Origin: Mucilaginibacter jinjuensis
GTDB lineage: Bacteria; Bacteroidota; Bacteroidia; Sphingobacteriales; Sphingobacteriaceae
DNA: 64,000 bases
Assembly: GCF_028596025.1 (NCBI RefSeq)
Contig: NZ_CP117167.1
Span: 3,906,001 to 3,970,000, forward strand
Direction of reading: 5' to 3'
The notes under the pieces are model-generated. The model ran no database searches and was not told the DNA's origin. It saw only the letters and a program-made list of their open reading frames with translations. Below are positions 45,135-54,853 of the stretch, one piece after another; within the stretch, counting starts at the first letter, position 1, and every line of letters starts with the position of its first letter. Both the position numbers and the translations under genes were made by a program.

Positions 45135-45351
45135 GGTGAAATGAATTTAAGTTTTAATGTTTAGTGATATAACGAAATAAAGAACGGAATTGTTGTTATT
45201 AAATGCAACAATGTTTCAATATTTTTTCTCATGCAAAAATGCTTAAAAATCAAATTTTTCGTTTACCTGCCGTTTTGCTTATATTTTTCTAATTATTTTC
45301 AGTTTTAGCGAATAAATCTTAAATAATTAGCGGGTTTTATAATCCTATTTT

Positions 45352-45359
45352 TATTTTTG
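45352..45359 (+). promoter_or_regulatory. Putative -7 element upstream of glnN
   Basis: TATTTTTG matches TANNTTTG, 30 nt before the glnN ATG. No convincing TTTG lies 19 nt upstream. Confidence 0.4.
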
Positions 45360-45389
45360 ATGAATTAATTGTCAATAATCCTGTTTAAA

Positions 45390-47561
45390 ATGTCAAACAT
45401 TCGATTTAAAGCGCTAGAAACTGTCTTAACACGCTCTATTCCAGAGGTTAAAACACCAAGCGCTAAAATTTCTGATTACTTTGCTGCCAACGTTTTCGAT
45501 AAAAAGAAAATGAGGGAATACCTGTCGAAAGAAGCTTACCTAAGCATTGTAAATTCTATTGACAACGGCGAACCAATTGCACGCGATACTGCAGAGCAAA
45601 CAGCTTCTGCCATGAAGGGCTGGGCCATGAGCAAAGGTGCCACCCACTACACCCACTGGTTTCAGCCATTAACAGGAACAACCGCCGAAAAACACGATGC
45701 CTTTTTTGAACCTACTGCCGATGGTGCAATAGAGAAATTTAGCGGTGACGCTTTAGCGCAGCAAGAGCCGGATGCTTCGAGCTTTCCTAACGGCGGCATC
45801 CGTAATACATTTGAGGCCCGCGGTTATACTGCATGGGACCCATCATCTCCGGCATTCATTATGGGCCGCACATTGTGTATCCCTACCGTATTTGTATCAT
45901 ATACCGGCGAAGCGCTTGATTATAAAGTGCCATTGTTAAAAGCATTAAGCGCTTTAGATAAAGCCGCTGTTGATGTTTGCCATTACTTTGATAAAAGCAT
46001 TGAGAAAGTTAATGCTTCATTGGGTATCGAGCAGGAATATTTCCTGGTTGACCTTGCCTTATACAATGCACGCCCGGATATGTATTTAACTGGTCGTACT
46101 TTATTTGGTCACCTGTCAGCTAAAAACCAACAGTTAGAAGATCATTACTTCGGTTCGATCCCAGAACGTGTTTACGCCTTTATGCAGGATTTTGAGACCG
46201 AAGCCTTATTATTAGGTATCCCATTAAAAACCCGCCACAACGAGGTTGCGCCTTCACAATTTGAGTGCGCCCCTATTTATGAAGAAATAAACCTGGCTAT
46301 AGATCACAACTCCTTATTAATGGATTTGATGGATAAGGTTGCCAAACGCCATAACTTTAAAGTGTTATTGCATGAGAAACCTTATGCAGGTGTAAACGGA
46401 TCGGGCAAACACAATAACTGGTCGATGATTACCAATACAGGTAAAAACTTGTTATCGCCAGGCAAAACGCCTAAAAACAACCTGATGTTCTTAACCTTCT
46501 TTGTAAATACCATCAAAGCAGTATCAGAACATGCAGACTTGTTAAGGGCATCAATTGCATCAGTAAACAACGATCACCGTTTGGGTGCTAACGAAGCCCC
46601 TCCGGCTATTATATCTATCTTCCTGGGCAGCCAGCTGAATGATGTATTGGATGAGATCGAAACTTCACGTATCAGCAAAAAACTGAAGGAAGAAGCTTTG
46701 CTGTGGCAAGGTATCCCTAAGATCCCGCAAATACTGAAAGATAACACCGACCGTAACCGTACCTCTCCTTTTGCCTTTACCGGTAATAAGTTCGAGCTGC
46801 GTGCTGTAGGTTCATCAGCAAACTCGGCCAACCCAATGACGATCCTGAACCTGATTGTTGCCGATCAGTTAAGGAAATTCAAACTGGAGGTTGATAAGCT
46901 GATTAAAAAAGGCGAGAAAAAAGATTTAGCCCTGCTTACTGTAATTAAACGTTACATTAAAGAATCAAAATCTATCCGCTTTGAAGGAAACGGTTATAGC
47001 GAAGAGTGGGAAAAAGAAGCAGCAGCAAGAGGTTTATCAAACATCAAAACTACGCCAAAAGCACTTGATGTTTTAATTACCGAAAAAACGGAAAAACTGT
47101 TCGAAGAAACCCGCGTATTCAGCCGCCGTGAAGCACATGCACGCCACGATATTTTACTGGAAGAGTTTTACAAAAAACTCCAGATAGAAGCACGAGTAAT
47201 GGGCGAATTGGTTGATAACGTAATTATCCCTGCCGCCATTAACTACCAAAGCGCACTGGTTGAAAACGTAAAAGGCTTAAAAGACATCGGCTTAAAAGCT
47301 GATACATACACCGTACAGCTGGATATTATCAATAAACTGGCCGAGCATATCAACTTTATCAAAACCAATGTCGATCAAATGGTTGAAGCCCGCAAAAAGG
47401 CTAACATTATTGAGGATACCCGCGAGAAAGCAATTGCTTATGACGAAACGGTAAAATCATTCTTCCAACCGATCCGTTACCATGTAGATAAGCTGGAGCA
47501 ACTGGTTGACGACAGACTTTGGCCGTTACCAAAATTCAGAGAGTTATTATTTATCAAATAA
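45390..47561 (+). CDS. glnN: Glutamine synthetase type III
   Basis: From the ATG at 45390 the product has 723 residues, the usual size of GSIII, which is widespread in Bacteroidota. Family motifs visible are GWAMSKGATHYTHWFQPLTG, FFEPTADGAIEKFSG, ASLGIEQEYFLVD, TRHNEVAPSQFECAPIYEE, VNGSGKHNNWSMITNTG (ATP/glutamate site) and LGANEAPPAIISIFLG. It makes glutamine from glutamate and ammonia. A TTG 21 nt upstream (45369) opens the same frame but is less likely than the ATG. Downstream are two stable hairpins instead of a classical terminator. Confidence 0.95.
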   Translation: MSNIRFKALETVLTRSIPEVKTPSAKISDYFAANVFDKKKMREYLSKEAYLSIVNSIDNGEPIARDTAEQTASAMKGWAMSKGATHYTHWFQPLTGTTAEKHDAFFEPTADGAIEKFSGDALAQQEPDASSFPNGGIRNTFEARGYTAWDPSSPAFIMGRTLCIPTVFVSYTGEALDYKVPLLKALSALDKAAVDVCHYFDKSIEKVNASLGIEQEYFLVDLALYNARPDMYLTGRTLFGHLSAKNQQLEDHYFGSIPERVYAFMQDFETEALLLGIPLKTRHNEVAPSQFECAPIYEEINLAIDHNSLLMDLMDKVAKRHNFKVLLHEKPYAGVNGSGKHNNWSMITNTGKNLLSPGKTPKNNLMFLTFFVNTIKAVSEHADLLRASIASVNNDHRLGANEAPPAIISIFLGSQLNDVLDEIETSRISKKLKEEALLWQGIPKIPQILKDNTDRNRTSPFAFTGNKFELRAVGSSANSANPMTILNLIVADQLRKFKLEVDKLIKKGEKKDLALLTVIKRYIKESKSIRFEGNGYSEEWEKEAAARGLSNIKTTPKALDVLITEKTEKLFEETRVFSRREAHARHDILLEEFYKKLQIEARVMGELVDNVIIPAAINYQSALVENVKGLKDIGLKADTYTVQLDIINKLAEHINFIKTNVDQMVEARKKANIIEDTREKAIAYDETVKSFFQPIRYHVDKLEQLVDDRLWPLPKFRELLFIK

Positions 47562-47573
47562 GAACAATGAACC

Positions 47574-47639
47574 GTAGAGACACAACATCTTGTGTCTCTT
47601 ATAATAATATCACAAAGGCGCAAAATATTGCGCCTCTAC
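47574..47639. repeat. Composite double-hairpin element between glnN and CLC genes
   Basis: Hairpin 1 (47576-47599) pairs AGAGACACAA with TTGTGTCTCT. Hairpin 2 (47616-47635) pairs AGGCGCAA with TTGCGCCT. An outer GTAGAG (47574-47579) also pairs with CTCTAC (47634-47639). It probably ends transcription of both convergent genes. Confidence 0.75.
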
Positions 47640-47657
47640 TGTTTTTAAGGCTTTTTT

Positions 47658-49448
47658 TTATTTCTGATGAAACAGATCTGACTGTTTATGCTGCATCACC
47701 ATCGCGTCGCGATATTTACTTAACAGCGCCGATTTAGATATAAACCCTACAAACTTACCGTTACGTGTAACAGGTAAGCGCCAGGCATCAATGGTATCAA
47801 ACAACTGCATCACTTCCTGTACAGATTGATTATAATCTATAATGGCGGGCGGTATTACCATAACATCGGCAATAGTAGCTTCAGCAGATAAGGATTGATC
47901 GTACAGCGCCTTTCTCATTTCATCCAACCATAACACACCTTCCAATTGCTGATCAGAGGTTAAAACAGCAAACAGGTTAGCATTAGTTTCACTAAGCAGC
48001 TTATATAATTCGGCTATCGGCTGATCTTTAGTTAAAGAAACGTAATGATGATCGATGATCTTACTTAAATCAATCGAACTTAGCATTTGGTCATCCTGGC
48101 CGGGATATACATTTTTCTCATGGATCAATCCTTGCCAGTACATATTGTGCGGATTGCTGTTTCGTGATATGATATAAGATATGGCAGACACGATCATCAA
48201 CGGAATAAATAGTACATAACCTCCCGTGATTTCGGCAATCAAAAATATAGCCGTAAGCGGAGCATGCAGTACGCCACTTAATGCCCCGGCCATGCCCACC
48301 GCAATAAAATTACTGGTGTTTAAATGGATCAACCCGGTTTGGTTAACGGTATAGGCAACAAACAAGCCCAGGAAAGCCCCTGTAAACATAGTTGGTGCAA
48401 AAGTACCGCCATTACCGCCCGAACCCAGTGTAATACCTGCCGCCACAATTTTCATCAATATTAAAGCCAGCATAAAACCAGCCATTACCCAGGGATGCTC
48501 CATATAGGCACCGAACATCGATCCTTCTTTCAGCACATCTATATTGCCGTTTAAGGCCTCCTGCAAGTAATGGTAACCTTCGCCTAATAGAGGGGGAAAA
48601 ATGAGGATGATTAAACCAAGCAATAACCCGCCTAAAATTGCACGTACATACCTGTTCTGCTTTTTAAAGATGCCTTTCTCCAGGTCTTCGGCTACCTTAG
48701 TAATGTAAATAGCCACCCATCCGCTTAATAAACCTAATATGATATAGAAAGGCAGTGCACCCATAACCCAACCCTCAGTAACGAGGTGAAATAACTGGCG
48801 CGAGTATAAAACCTTTGCTACCACTACTCCTGTAGCCGATGCAATAAGTAAGGGAATAAAGGTAGAGATGGTCATCTCCCCTAATAAGATTTCCAACGAA
48901 AACAGTACACCCGCTATCGGGCTATTAAACACCGCTGCAATACCTGCCGAAGCCCCTGCAGCCATTAGTATCGTTTTATGATACGGGCTTAATTTAAAGA
49001 ACCGACCCGTATTTGAGCCGATAGCCGCACCTGTAGAAACAATAGGTGCTTCCAGCCCAGATGAGCCGCCGAAACCTACCGTAAGCGAACTGGTAATTAA
49101 GTGCGAATAAACATTATTGAACTTTACGTTGGCCTTGTTGCGTTTAATGATATAGATCAATGTACCTATTCCCTTCTGAATCTGGTCGCGGTTAATCAGG
49201 TGCTGATAAGCTACCGTTAGTAAAATACCAACTGCCGGTAAAAACAGGTAAGTATAATGGTAAGGCAGGTGCAGGGAAATACTGCGGCTCAGGTCTTCCA
49301 TAAAATGTACCAGGTATTTAAGCAATACCGCACCAAGCCCGGCAACCAGGCCCACAAATACGCTGCAATAAATTAAAAAGTTATGTTTACTTACCTTAAC
49401 TAACCTCCAGCGGTTAACGTTTATATAATGAAGAAGAGTCTTTATCAT
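47658..49448 (-). CDS. CLC-family chloride channel/antiporter with CBS domains
   Basis: This 596-residue protein has a CLC membrane domain (about residues 20-440) followed by a pair of CBS domains (about 455-590). CLC selectivity motifs are visible: FGGSSGLEAPIVSTGAAIGS corresponds to the GREGP motif and keeps its gating glutamate, and GSGGNGGTFAPTMFTGAFLG corresponds to the GGxFxP motif. CBS domains usually sense adenine nucleotides. The function is chloride or anion transport, either channel or H+-coupled exchange. The start ATG at 49448 is divergent from purM with a gap of only 72 nt. Confidence 0.9.
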   Translation of the reverse strand: MIKTLLHYINVNRWRLVKVSKHNFLIYCSVFVGLVAGLGAVLLKYLVHFMEDLSRSISLHLPYHYTYLFLPAVGILLTVAYQHLINRDQIQKGIGTLIYIIKRNKANVKFNNVYSHLITSSLTVGFGGSSGLEAPIVSTGAAIGSNTGRFFKLSPYHKTILMAAGASAGIAAVFNSPIAGVLFSLEILLGEMTISTFIPLLIASATGVVVAKVLYSRQLFHLVTEGWVMGALPFYIILGLLSGWVAIYITKVAEDLEKGIFKKQNRYVRAILGGLLLGLIILIFPPLLGEGYHYLQEALNGNIDVLKEGSMFGAYMEHPWVMAGFMLALILMKIVAAGITLGSGGNGGTFAPTMFTGAFLGLFVAYTVNQTGLIHLNTSNFIAVGMAGALSGVLHAPLTAIFLIAEITGGYVLFIPLMIVSAISYIISRNSNPHNMYWQGLIHEKNVYPGQDDQMLSSIDLSKIIDHHYVSLTKDQPIAELYKLLSETNANLFAVLTSDQQLEGVLWLDEMRKALYDQSLSAEATIADVMVIPPAIIDYNQSVQEVMQLFDTIDAWRLPVTRNGKFVGFISKSALLSKYRDAMVMQHKQSDLFHQK

Positions 49449-49509
49449 GAGAATAGAATGCGAAGGCCGGCAATTTAAGGATTTTACTGCTTAAAAGTAT
49501 TGGGATGCT

Positions 49510-49517
49510 TATATTTG
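49510..49517 (+). promoter_or_regulatory. Putative -7 element immediately before the purM ATG
   Basis: TATATTTG is a full match to TANNTTTG and ends 3 nt before the ATG at 49521. If used, the mRNA would start at or next to the ATG, that is, nearly leaderless. Confidence 0.4.
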
Positions 49518-49520
49518 CCC

Positions 49521-50702
49521 ATGATTTCTTCGCAAAGGTATGACCAGCGCGGCGTATCGGCTTCTAAAGATGATGTCCATAACGCCATTAAAAACATTGA
49601 TAAGGGTATATTTCCACAAGCTTTCTGCAAAATAATCCCGGATATTTTGGGTGGCGATGCCGAGTGGTGCAACATTATGCACGCCGATGGCGCAGGTACC
49701 AAATCATCATTAGCTTATTTATACTGGAAGCAGACCGGCGATATTTCGGTATGGCGCGGCATAGCCCAGGATGCTATTATTATGAATGTGGATGATTTGC
49801 TTTGCGTAGGTGCGGTTGATAATATCCTGCTATCATCAACCATTGGCCGTAACAAAACCCTGATACCAGGCGATGTTATTGCTGCCATTATTAATGGTAC
49901 TGAAGAAATCTTAGCAGAACTGCGTGATGCCGGTATGGGCATCTATTCTACTGGTGGCGAAACTGCCGATGTGGGCGATTTAGTACGCACCATCATTGTA
50001 GATAGTACAGTTACCTGCCGCATGAAACGCAGCGATGTAATCAGCAATGACCGTATTAAAGCAGGTAATGTGATTGTGGGTTTATCATCATCAGGCAAAG
50101 CCACTTACGAAACAGAATATAATGGAGGCATGGGATCAAACGGATTAACATCAGCCCGCCACGATGTTTTCAATAAAAAACTGGCCGAGCAATTTCCGGA
50201 GAGCTATGACCCTGCTGTACCTTACTCCTTGGTATTCTCGGGCAGTAAAAACCTGTCGGATCAGATCGACATCGGTAACGGCGAAACGGTAAGCGCCGGT
50301 AAATTGGTATTATCCCCCACCCGTACTTATGCACCCGTAATTAAAGCCATACTGGATAAATATCGTTCGCAGATTGATGGTATGGTACATTGTAGTGGCG
50401 GTGCACAAACCAAAGTTCTGCATTTTATAAATAACCTGCATATCATAAAAGATAACTTATTTGATGTTCCGCCCTTGTTTAAACTGATCCAGGCTGAGTC
50501 TGGCACCAGCTGGCAGGAGATGTACAAAGTGTTTAACATGGGTCACCGTATGGAGCTTTATGTATCACAGGAGATTGCTGAAGACATCATCAGCATATCA
50601 AAAAGCTTTAACATCGATGCCCAAATTGTAGGCCGCGTTGAAGCTGCTGAGCAAAAGCAGGTAACTATCCGCTCTGAGTTTGGCGAGTTTGTGTATCATT
50701 GA
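49521..50702 (+). CDS. purM: AIR synthase-family protein (phosphoribosylformylglycinamidine cyclo-ligase, PurM)
   Basis: The product is 393 residues from the ATG at 49521 (an upstream in-frame TTG at 49500 is less likely). It has the two-domain AIR synthase fold: MISSQRYDQRGVSASKDDV, HADGAGTKSSLAYLYWKQTG (ATP/metal site), DAIIMNVDDLLCVGA, GGETADVGDLVRT and the C-terminal domain with VHCSGGAQTKVLHFI. It closes the imidazole ring in purine synthesis (FGAM to AIR). This longer variant is typical of Bacteroidota. The gene is 7.9 kb from purL but on the opposite strand, so the pathway genes are dispersed. Confidence 0.85.
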   Translation: MISSQRYDQRGVSASKDDVHNAIKNIDKGIFPQAFCKIIPDILGGDAEWCNIMHADGAGTKSSLAYLYWKQTGDISVWRGIAQDAIIMNVDDLLCVGAVDNILLSSTIGRNKTLIPGDVIAAIINGTEEILAELRDAGMGIYSTGGETADVGDLVRTIIVDSTVTCRMKRSDVISNDRIKAGNVIVGLSSSGKATYETEYNGGMGSNGLTSARHDVFNKKLAEQFPESYDPAVPYSLVFSGSKNLSDQIDIGNGETVSAGKLVLSPTRTYAPVIKAILDKYRSQIDGMVHCSGGAQTKVLHFINNLHIIKDNLFDVPPLFKLIQAESGTSWQEMYKVFNMGHRMELYVSQEIAEDIISISKSFNIDAQIVGRVEAAEQKQVTIRSEFGEFVYH

Positions 50703-50797
50703 TCAGGATTTACAGAATTTAAGAATAATCAGAATTACTTTAATTCAATGTGATATAACATTCATTCTGTAAATTCTCAAATTCTGTAAATTCTGAT
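50702..50797. repeat. Inverted repeat downstream of purM
   Basis: Arms at 50702-50726 and 50773-50797 match as reverse complements at 23 of 25 positions. Both consist of repeated AGAATTTACAG-like words. It precedes a regular terminator. Confidence 0.7.
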
Positions 50798-50805
50798 TCG
50801 GACAT

Positions 50806-50849
50806 AAAACAAGAAAGGCCCCGATAATATCGGGGCCTTTCTTGTTTTA
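50806..50849. terminator. Bidirectional intrinsic terminator between purM and the lipoprotein gene
   Basis: A long, nearly perfect hairpin (AAAACAAGAAAGGCCCCGAT paired with its complement, loop AATA) carries A-rich and T-rich flanks on both sides. It lies between convergent genes. Confidence 0.85.
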
Positions 50850-50860
50850 TAAAGTATTAG

Positions 50861-52105
50861 TTATTGTTTAACCCAGTTAGTACCATCGAACTTAAATGTT
50901 GCGAAGGTAGTTATAGTTGGGCCAGAATAAGTGTAATAAGTAATACGGTAAGGTATACCAACTTTTGGTGTTGGGAACTCTGATTTCAAAATTACAATTA
51001 AAGCTGCATCAATTTGAGCAGGTGACCAATAGCTTGAACTTGTAGTGGTAGTAGTAAATGTACCATACTGCGCATAGTTGCCAATAGCACCAGTGGTTCC
51101 GGTAGTTGCACCAGCTAATAAGCTTGGATCAGTTTTTCCAATTGTTGCGTAATCAGCTGCAACTGTGGTATAGAAAATAGTTGGATCTGGTATCCATTTA
51201 CCACTGCTTTTTACAAATGTTAACGTTACAGGAGCCGAGGTGTGTACCCAGTTATTACCATCAAAAGTCATTGTGAAAAGACGTTGAGATGTAACTTTAG
51301 TACTGCTGTAATAGTTAAAGCTTACATATTGCACACTACCTGGTTTGGTAGTAGCCATAATACCTGCATCTGCCTTTAAAATACTATTGAAAGTTGATAC
51401 CAGGTTAGCATCGTCTGCTGAAGTGAACTGGTTGTACTGACCACGACCAACTGCTGCATATTGAGCCGGAGTAATGTAATAATCCTGAACCCATGCACCA
51501 TTAATATAAGCAAATGAACCGGTAGCCAAAGTAGTGGTAGCAGTACCGCTTACTGTGCTGGCAATAGAAAGACCAGGGTAAATTTGAGGTGCTGTAGTTG
51601 CAATAGTTGGGTAAAATATCCAGGTTAAAAGGTGTTGCTCATTTGCAGCAGGGTTTGGATATTTATTTGGCAACCAGCTCATTAATTGAGCTACGCTAAA
51701 GTCGGCAAACTTGTTACCCGGCAGTAATAGATAGTCAGCATTGTTTACTAAAGTGTATTTTGTGGCAGCACCAACGCTGTCTGGCTGTACAACATTCTGC
51801 GTACCTGGGGTAAAGGTTATGCTTGCGTTAGAACCATCACCATAATCAAAAAACTTGTAGTTCAACAACGCCGGGATGTTTGCGTTTGCATCCGCAATAT
51901 TAGCGTACGACTTGTTTTTGTAAACAGTAGTTGTACTTGCATAAATATTTACGTTAGTATAATCTGCCGCTTGTATTGTATAAGTGAGGCCGGCAGCCGG
52001 CTTTCCTAATCCGTCAATCGCGTCATAAGTTTTGTTCATGGGTTTACATGACGCAAGCGCCATAACTACTGCCCCAATCGCGAACAAATAATGTCCTTTT
52101 TTCAT
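50861..52105 (-). CDS. Lipoprotein of unknown function paired with a TonB-dependent receptor
   Basis: The 414-residue protein has a lipoprotein signal (ALASCKPMNK) and a beta-rich, Thr/Ser/Tyr/Asn-rich body. The C-terminal half seems to contain two tandem copies of one module: the first has YAAVGRGQYNQF and ends in FTMTFDGNNWVH, the second has YATIGKTDPSLL and ends in ATFKFDGTNWVK. The start of the protein (FFDYGDGSNASITF) may be a further beta domain. It is encoded 23 nt after a TonB-dependent receptor gene, so it is probably its surface partner, taking the place that SusD has elsewhere. I do not recognise the family or substrate. Confidence 0.7.
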   Translation of the reverse strand: MKKGHYLFAIGAVVMALASCKPMNKTYDAIDGLGKPAAGLTYTIQAADYTNVNIYASTTTVYKNKSYANIADANANIPALLNYKFFDYGDGSNASITFTPGTQNVVQPDSVGAATKYTLVNNADYLLLPGNKFADFSVAQLMSWLPNKYPNPAANEQHLLTWIFYPTIATTAPQIYPGLSIASTVSGTATTTLATGSFAYINGAWVQDYYITPAQYAAVGRGQYNQFTSADDANLVSTFNSILKADAGIMATTKPGSVQYVSFNYYSSTKVTSQRLFTMTFDGNNWVHTSAPVTLTFVKSSGKWIPDPTIFYTTVAADYATIGKTDPSLLAGATTGTTGAIGNYAQYGTFTTTTTSSSYWSPAQIDAALIVILKSEFPTPKVGIPYRITYYTYSGPTITTFATFKFDGTNWVKQ

Positions 52106-52128
52106 ATCTTTTTTAATTAATATCGTTA

Positions 52129-54786
52129 TTAGAATTTAACTTTTAATGTAGTCATGTACATTCTTGGCGCTCCGTACCAAACACCTAAAGCATTTGTACG
52201 TGTTGCAAAGTTTTGGCCTGCAGGGGTAAGTGGCGGGTTAAGCTCATAAGCATCTGACAGGTACTCAGTGTTAAACAAGTTGTAAACGTTACCTACGAAT
52301 GAAGCATCAAGACCAGCAAATTTAAAGCGGTAAACGATGTTTAAGTCACAGATAGAATAGTTTGGCACTTCGTAGTTGGTATAGCCGGTTGAAGTAAGCT
52401 TCGTAGGATCGAAGGTTGCATAGTAACGGGCGTAATAGTTCCAGTTAGCGCCAATTTTTACTGCAGGTAATACTTGTACATCAACACCTAAAGCAGCAGT
52501 AGTTTGCGCACTGGTTGGTGCACTACCAAACTCACCAACTTTAAGGCCTTTCAATAATAAAGATGATTGGGTAACTGTTGTTCCGGTTGAGCTTGTAGTT
52601 TGTGCAGGACCTGTGTTAGTAAGGTAATGGTAATCTGCAATAGTTAATGAACCTGTAAAGGTTATATCTTTTACAGGGCGTAATTTACCTTCAAATTCAA
52701 AACCCTGGTGAACTTCGTTCAAACCAGAAATGTTAACTACAATTGGAGTACCATCAGTATCTACCGCACCTGTTGATCTTACAACAGTTCTGTCACGGTA
52801 AGTAGATCTGAACGCATCTACCTTAGCAGTGAAGATACCGCTCTGGTAACCGTAACCAACTTCGTAATCTAATAATTTTTCTGGTTTCGCGTTAGCGTTA
52901 ACCTCATTTTGCTTGTTCAGGAATATCGCTGCAACAAGTGGTGAGCGTTGGATATAACCACCGTTAACGTAAACGTTGCTGTGTGCATCGATGTTGTAGT
53001 TAACACCACCTTTTGCCTGGTATCCCCAGAAATTAACCCATGGGCTGTTTTGGTTACCCGGAGTGTAGTTAAAATAGTCGGTACGACGGTTGTTGGTATA
53101 GTTACCAGCAAGTGAAACAAACGCGCTCAGGTCATTTTTAATGTACTCTGTTTGCAAATAAACACCCTCGCTGCCTACATCATAACGGTAATCGTTATTA
53201 AATCTTTGGCCGGTAACAACGTGAGCATTGGGGTTATTAATGTTACCTGTTGGTGAAGTTGCGCTGTTTACTCTTGCGTCAGTAATGTAATCACCGCCTA
53301 AAAGATCAGCTACAGTGTTGTAGTGTTCGCCGGTGTAGTAACGTAAGTCTAAACCACCTAAAGTATGGAAATCACCGAATACCTTTTTGAAGGTACTGAT
53401 TAAACCGCCTTGCACATGTTTGTTAACAACATTTTGCATAATACGGGTTGATGATCCATCAGGGTTGTTTACGTTAGTTTGGATAATAGAGTTAAAGTCG
53501 ATAGGTGAATAAGTACCGCCTGTTCTTGGCACGCCTGTAGGGCTACCCGGAGTTAAAGTAACATATCCTTGTGGAGTTGTACCACTTACGCCTGGGGCAG
53601 CAGATAAATAATCAGCAGCACCATAACCATAAGTACCGTAAAGAATAGTTGATAACGAAGTTTTGCTATCGATAGTCCAGTTATGGTTTAAAGATGCTAA
53701 AGGCTTGTTATAGAAGTTTTGCTCTGCGCTGTAAACTTTACCGTTGTAGATACCAAAATCAGAGTTGTACTGTGTACCGTCTGGTGCAGCGCGGTAAGTA
53801 GAAATGGTGTTAAAGGTATAACGCTGACCGTGGCTTTGTGCAGCACCCATGATGTTAAATGACAAGGTTTGGTTTTTCCAAACTTTTGAAATGTTAGCAA
53901 AATAGTTATAACCAGTGTAGTATAAGCCTTGTGCATAACCATCGCCAGAAGTTCTTGATAACAAGAATGAGCTTGCCCATCCTTTATCATTTAAACCGGT
54001 TGCATAGCTTAACACAGTTTTAAACGAGTTAAAGCTACCTACTGATTGTGAAATAGTACCACCCGGATCTTTTTCAGTGTTGCGGGTAAGGATGTTGATA
54101 GTACCACCTAATGATGGAACTGCGATATCTGTAGCAGATAAACCGCGTTGTACCTGCATAAATGTAGTTACATCTTGCAAGCCAGCCCAGTCATTCCAGT
54201 AAAGTTTACCGGCTTCAACATCGTTGGCAGGGATACCGTTAATTAAAAGCGCAACGTTGTTGCTGCTGAAACCACGGATGTTAATACGTGAATCGCCATA
54301 ACCACCACCGGTTCTTGACGTCATCACGCCTGGAGTTGATTTTAAAAGCTCAGGAAACTCAGCGCCTGCGCCTTTTTCTTCAATGTACACCTGGTTAACA
54401 GATGATGCAGCGATTGGGGTAGAACGGTTAACAGCAATAGGTGAGCTGGCGTTTACCACAACCTCTTTTACTGAAGATGTAGTTGGATCAAGCGTAATAG
54501 TTCCAAGATTTTTGTCGGCTACATCAAGTGTTTTTGATATGTAACCAATATAAGAGAATACCAATGTAGTGGTTCCCTCTTCAGGCACCCGGATTTTGAA
54601 AGTACCATCCAGAGATACCGAAACTGCCTTAGTTGTACCTTTAATGGTAACTGTGGCACCAATTAACGGTTCTTTAGTTTGTGAATCTAACAATTTACCG
54701 GTAATCAGTTTGCCGCCATTGCCCTGAGCGTAAGTAATGCCCAGGCTAAAAACAGTGGCGAATAAAAGAAGTAAAATCTTCCTCAT
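52129..54786 (-). CDS. TonB-dependent receptor with carboxypeptidase-D-like N-terminal domain
   Basis: The 885-residue outer-membrane protein has a signal peptide (MRKILLLLFATVFSLGITYA), a carboxypeptidase-regulatory-like domain (ITGKLLDSQTKEPLIGATVT), a plug domain (GDSRINIRGFSSNNVALLIN, VQRGLSATDIAVPSLGGTIN) and a barrel that ends with YMTTLKVKF. It is shorter than SusC proteins and lacks the SusC-type TonB-box region, so it is nearer to siderophore or metabolite receptors. It forms an operon with the lipoprotein gene. A consensus-like promoter lies 40 nt upstream. The ligand is unknown. Confidence 0.9.
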   Translation of the reverse strand: MRKILLLLFATVFSLGITYAQGNGGKLITGKLLDSQTKEPLIGATVTIKGTTKAVSVSLDGTFKIRVPEEGTTTLVFSYIGYISKTLDVADKNLGTITLDPTTSSVKEVVVNASSPIAVNRSTPIAASSVNQVYIEEKGAGAEFPELLKSTPGVMTSRTGGGYGDSRINIRGFSSNNVALLINGIPANDVEAGKLYWNDWAGLQDVTTFMQVQRGLSATDIAVPSLGGTINILTRNTEKDPGGTISQSVGSFNSFKTVLSYATGLNDKGWASSFLLSRTSGDGYAQGLYYTGYNYFANISKVWKNQTLSFNIMGAAQSHGQRYTFNTISTYRAAPDGTQYNSDFGIYNGKVYSAEQNFYNKPLASLNHNWTIDSKTSLSTILYGTYGYGAADYLSAAPGVSGTTPQGYVTLTPGSPTGVPRTGGTYSPIDFNSIIQTNVNNPDGSSTRIMQNVVNKHVQGGLISTFKKVFGDFHTLGGLDLRYYTGEHYNTVADLLGGDYITDARVNSATSPTGNINNPNAHVVTGQRFNNDYRYDVGSEGVYLQTEYIKNDLSAFVSLAGNYTNNRRTDYFNYTPGNQNSPWVNFWGYQAKGGVNYNIDAHSNVYVNGGYIQRSPLVAAIFLNKQNEVNANAKPEKLLDYEVGYGYQSGIFTAKVDAFRSTYRDRTVVRSTGAVDTDGTPIVVNISGLNEVHQGFEFEGKLRPVKDITFTGSLTIADYHYLTNTGPAQTTSSTGTTVTQSSLLLKGLKVGEFGSAPTSAQTTAALGVDVQVLPAVKIGANWNYYARYYATFDPTKLTSTGYTNYEVPNYSICDLNIVYRFKFAGLDASFVGNVYNLFNTEYLSDAYELNPPLTPAGQNFATRTNALGVWYGAPRMYMTTLKVKF

Positions 54787-54825
54787 ACGTGTTTTGTTTG
54801 TTAATGTTTAATTTAAAATAACGAG

Positions 54826-54853
54826 CAAAGATATATATAAGGCTCATTTCCAA
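54826..54853 (-). promoter_or_regulatory. Promoter of the TonB receptor/lipoprotein operon
   Basis: On the minus strand TTG (54853-54851) and TATCTTTG (54833-54826) are spaced by 17 nt, a good match to the Bacteroidota -33/-7 consensus. Predicted leader length is about 33 nt. Confidence 0.65.
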
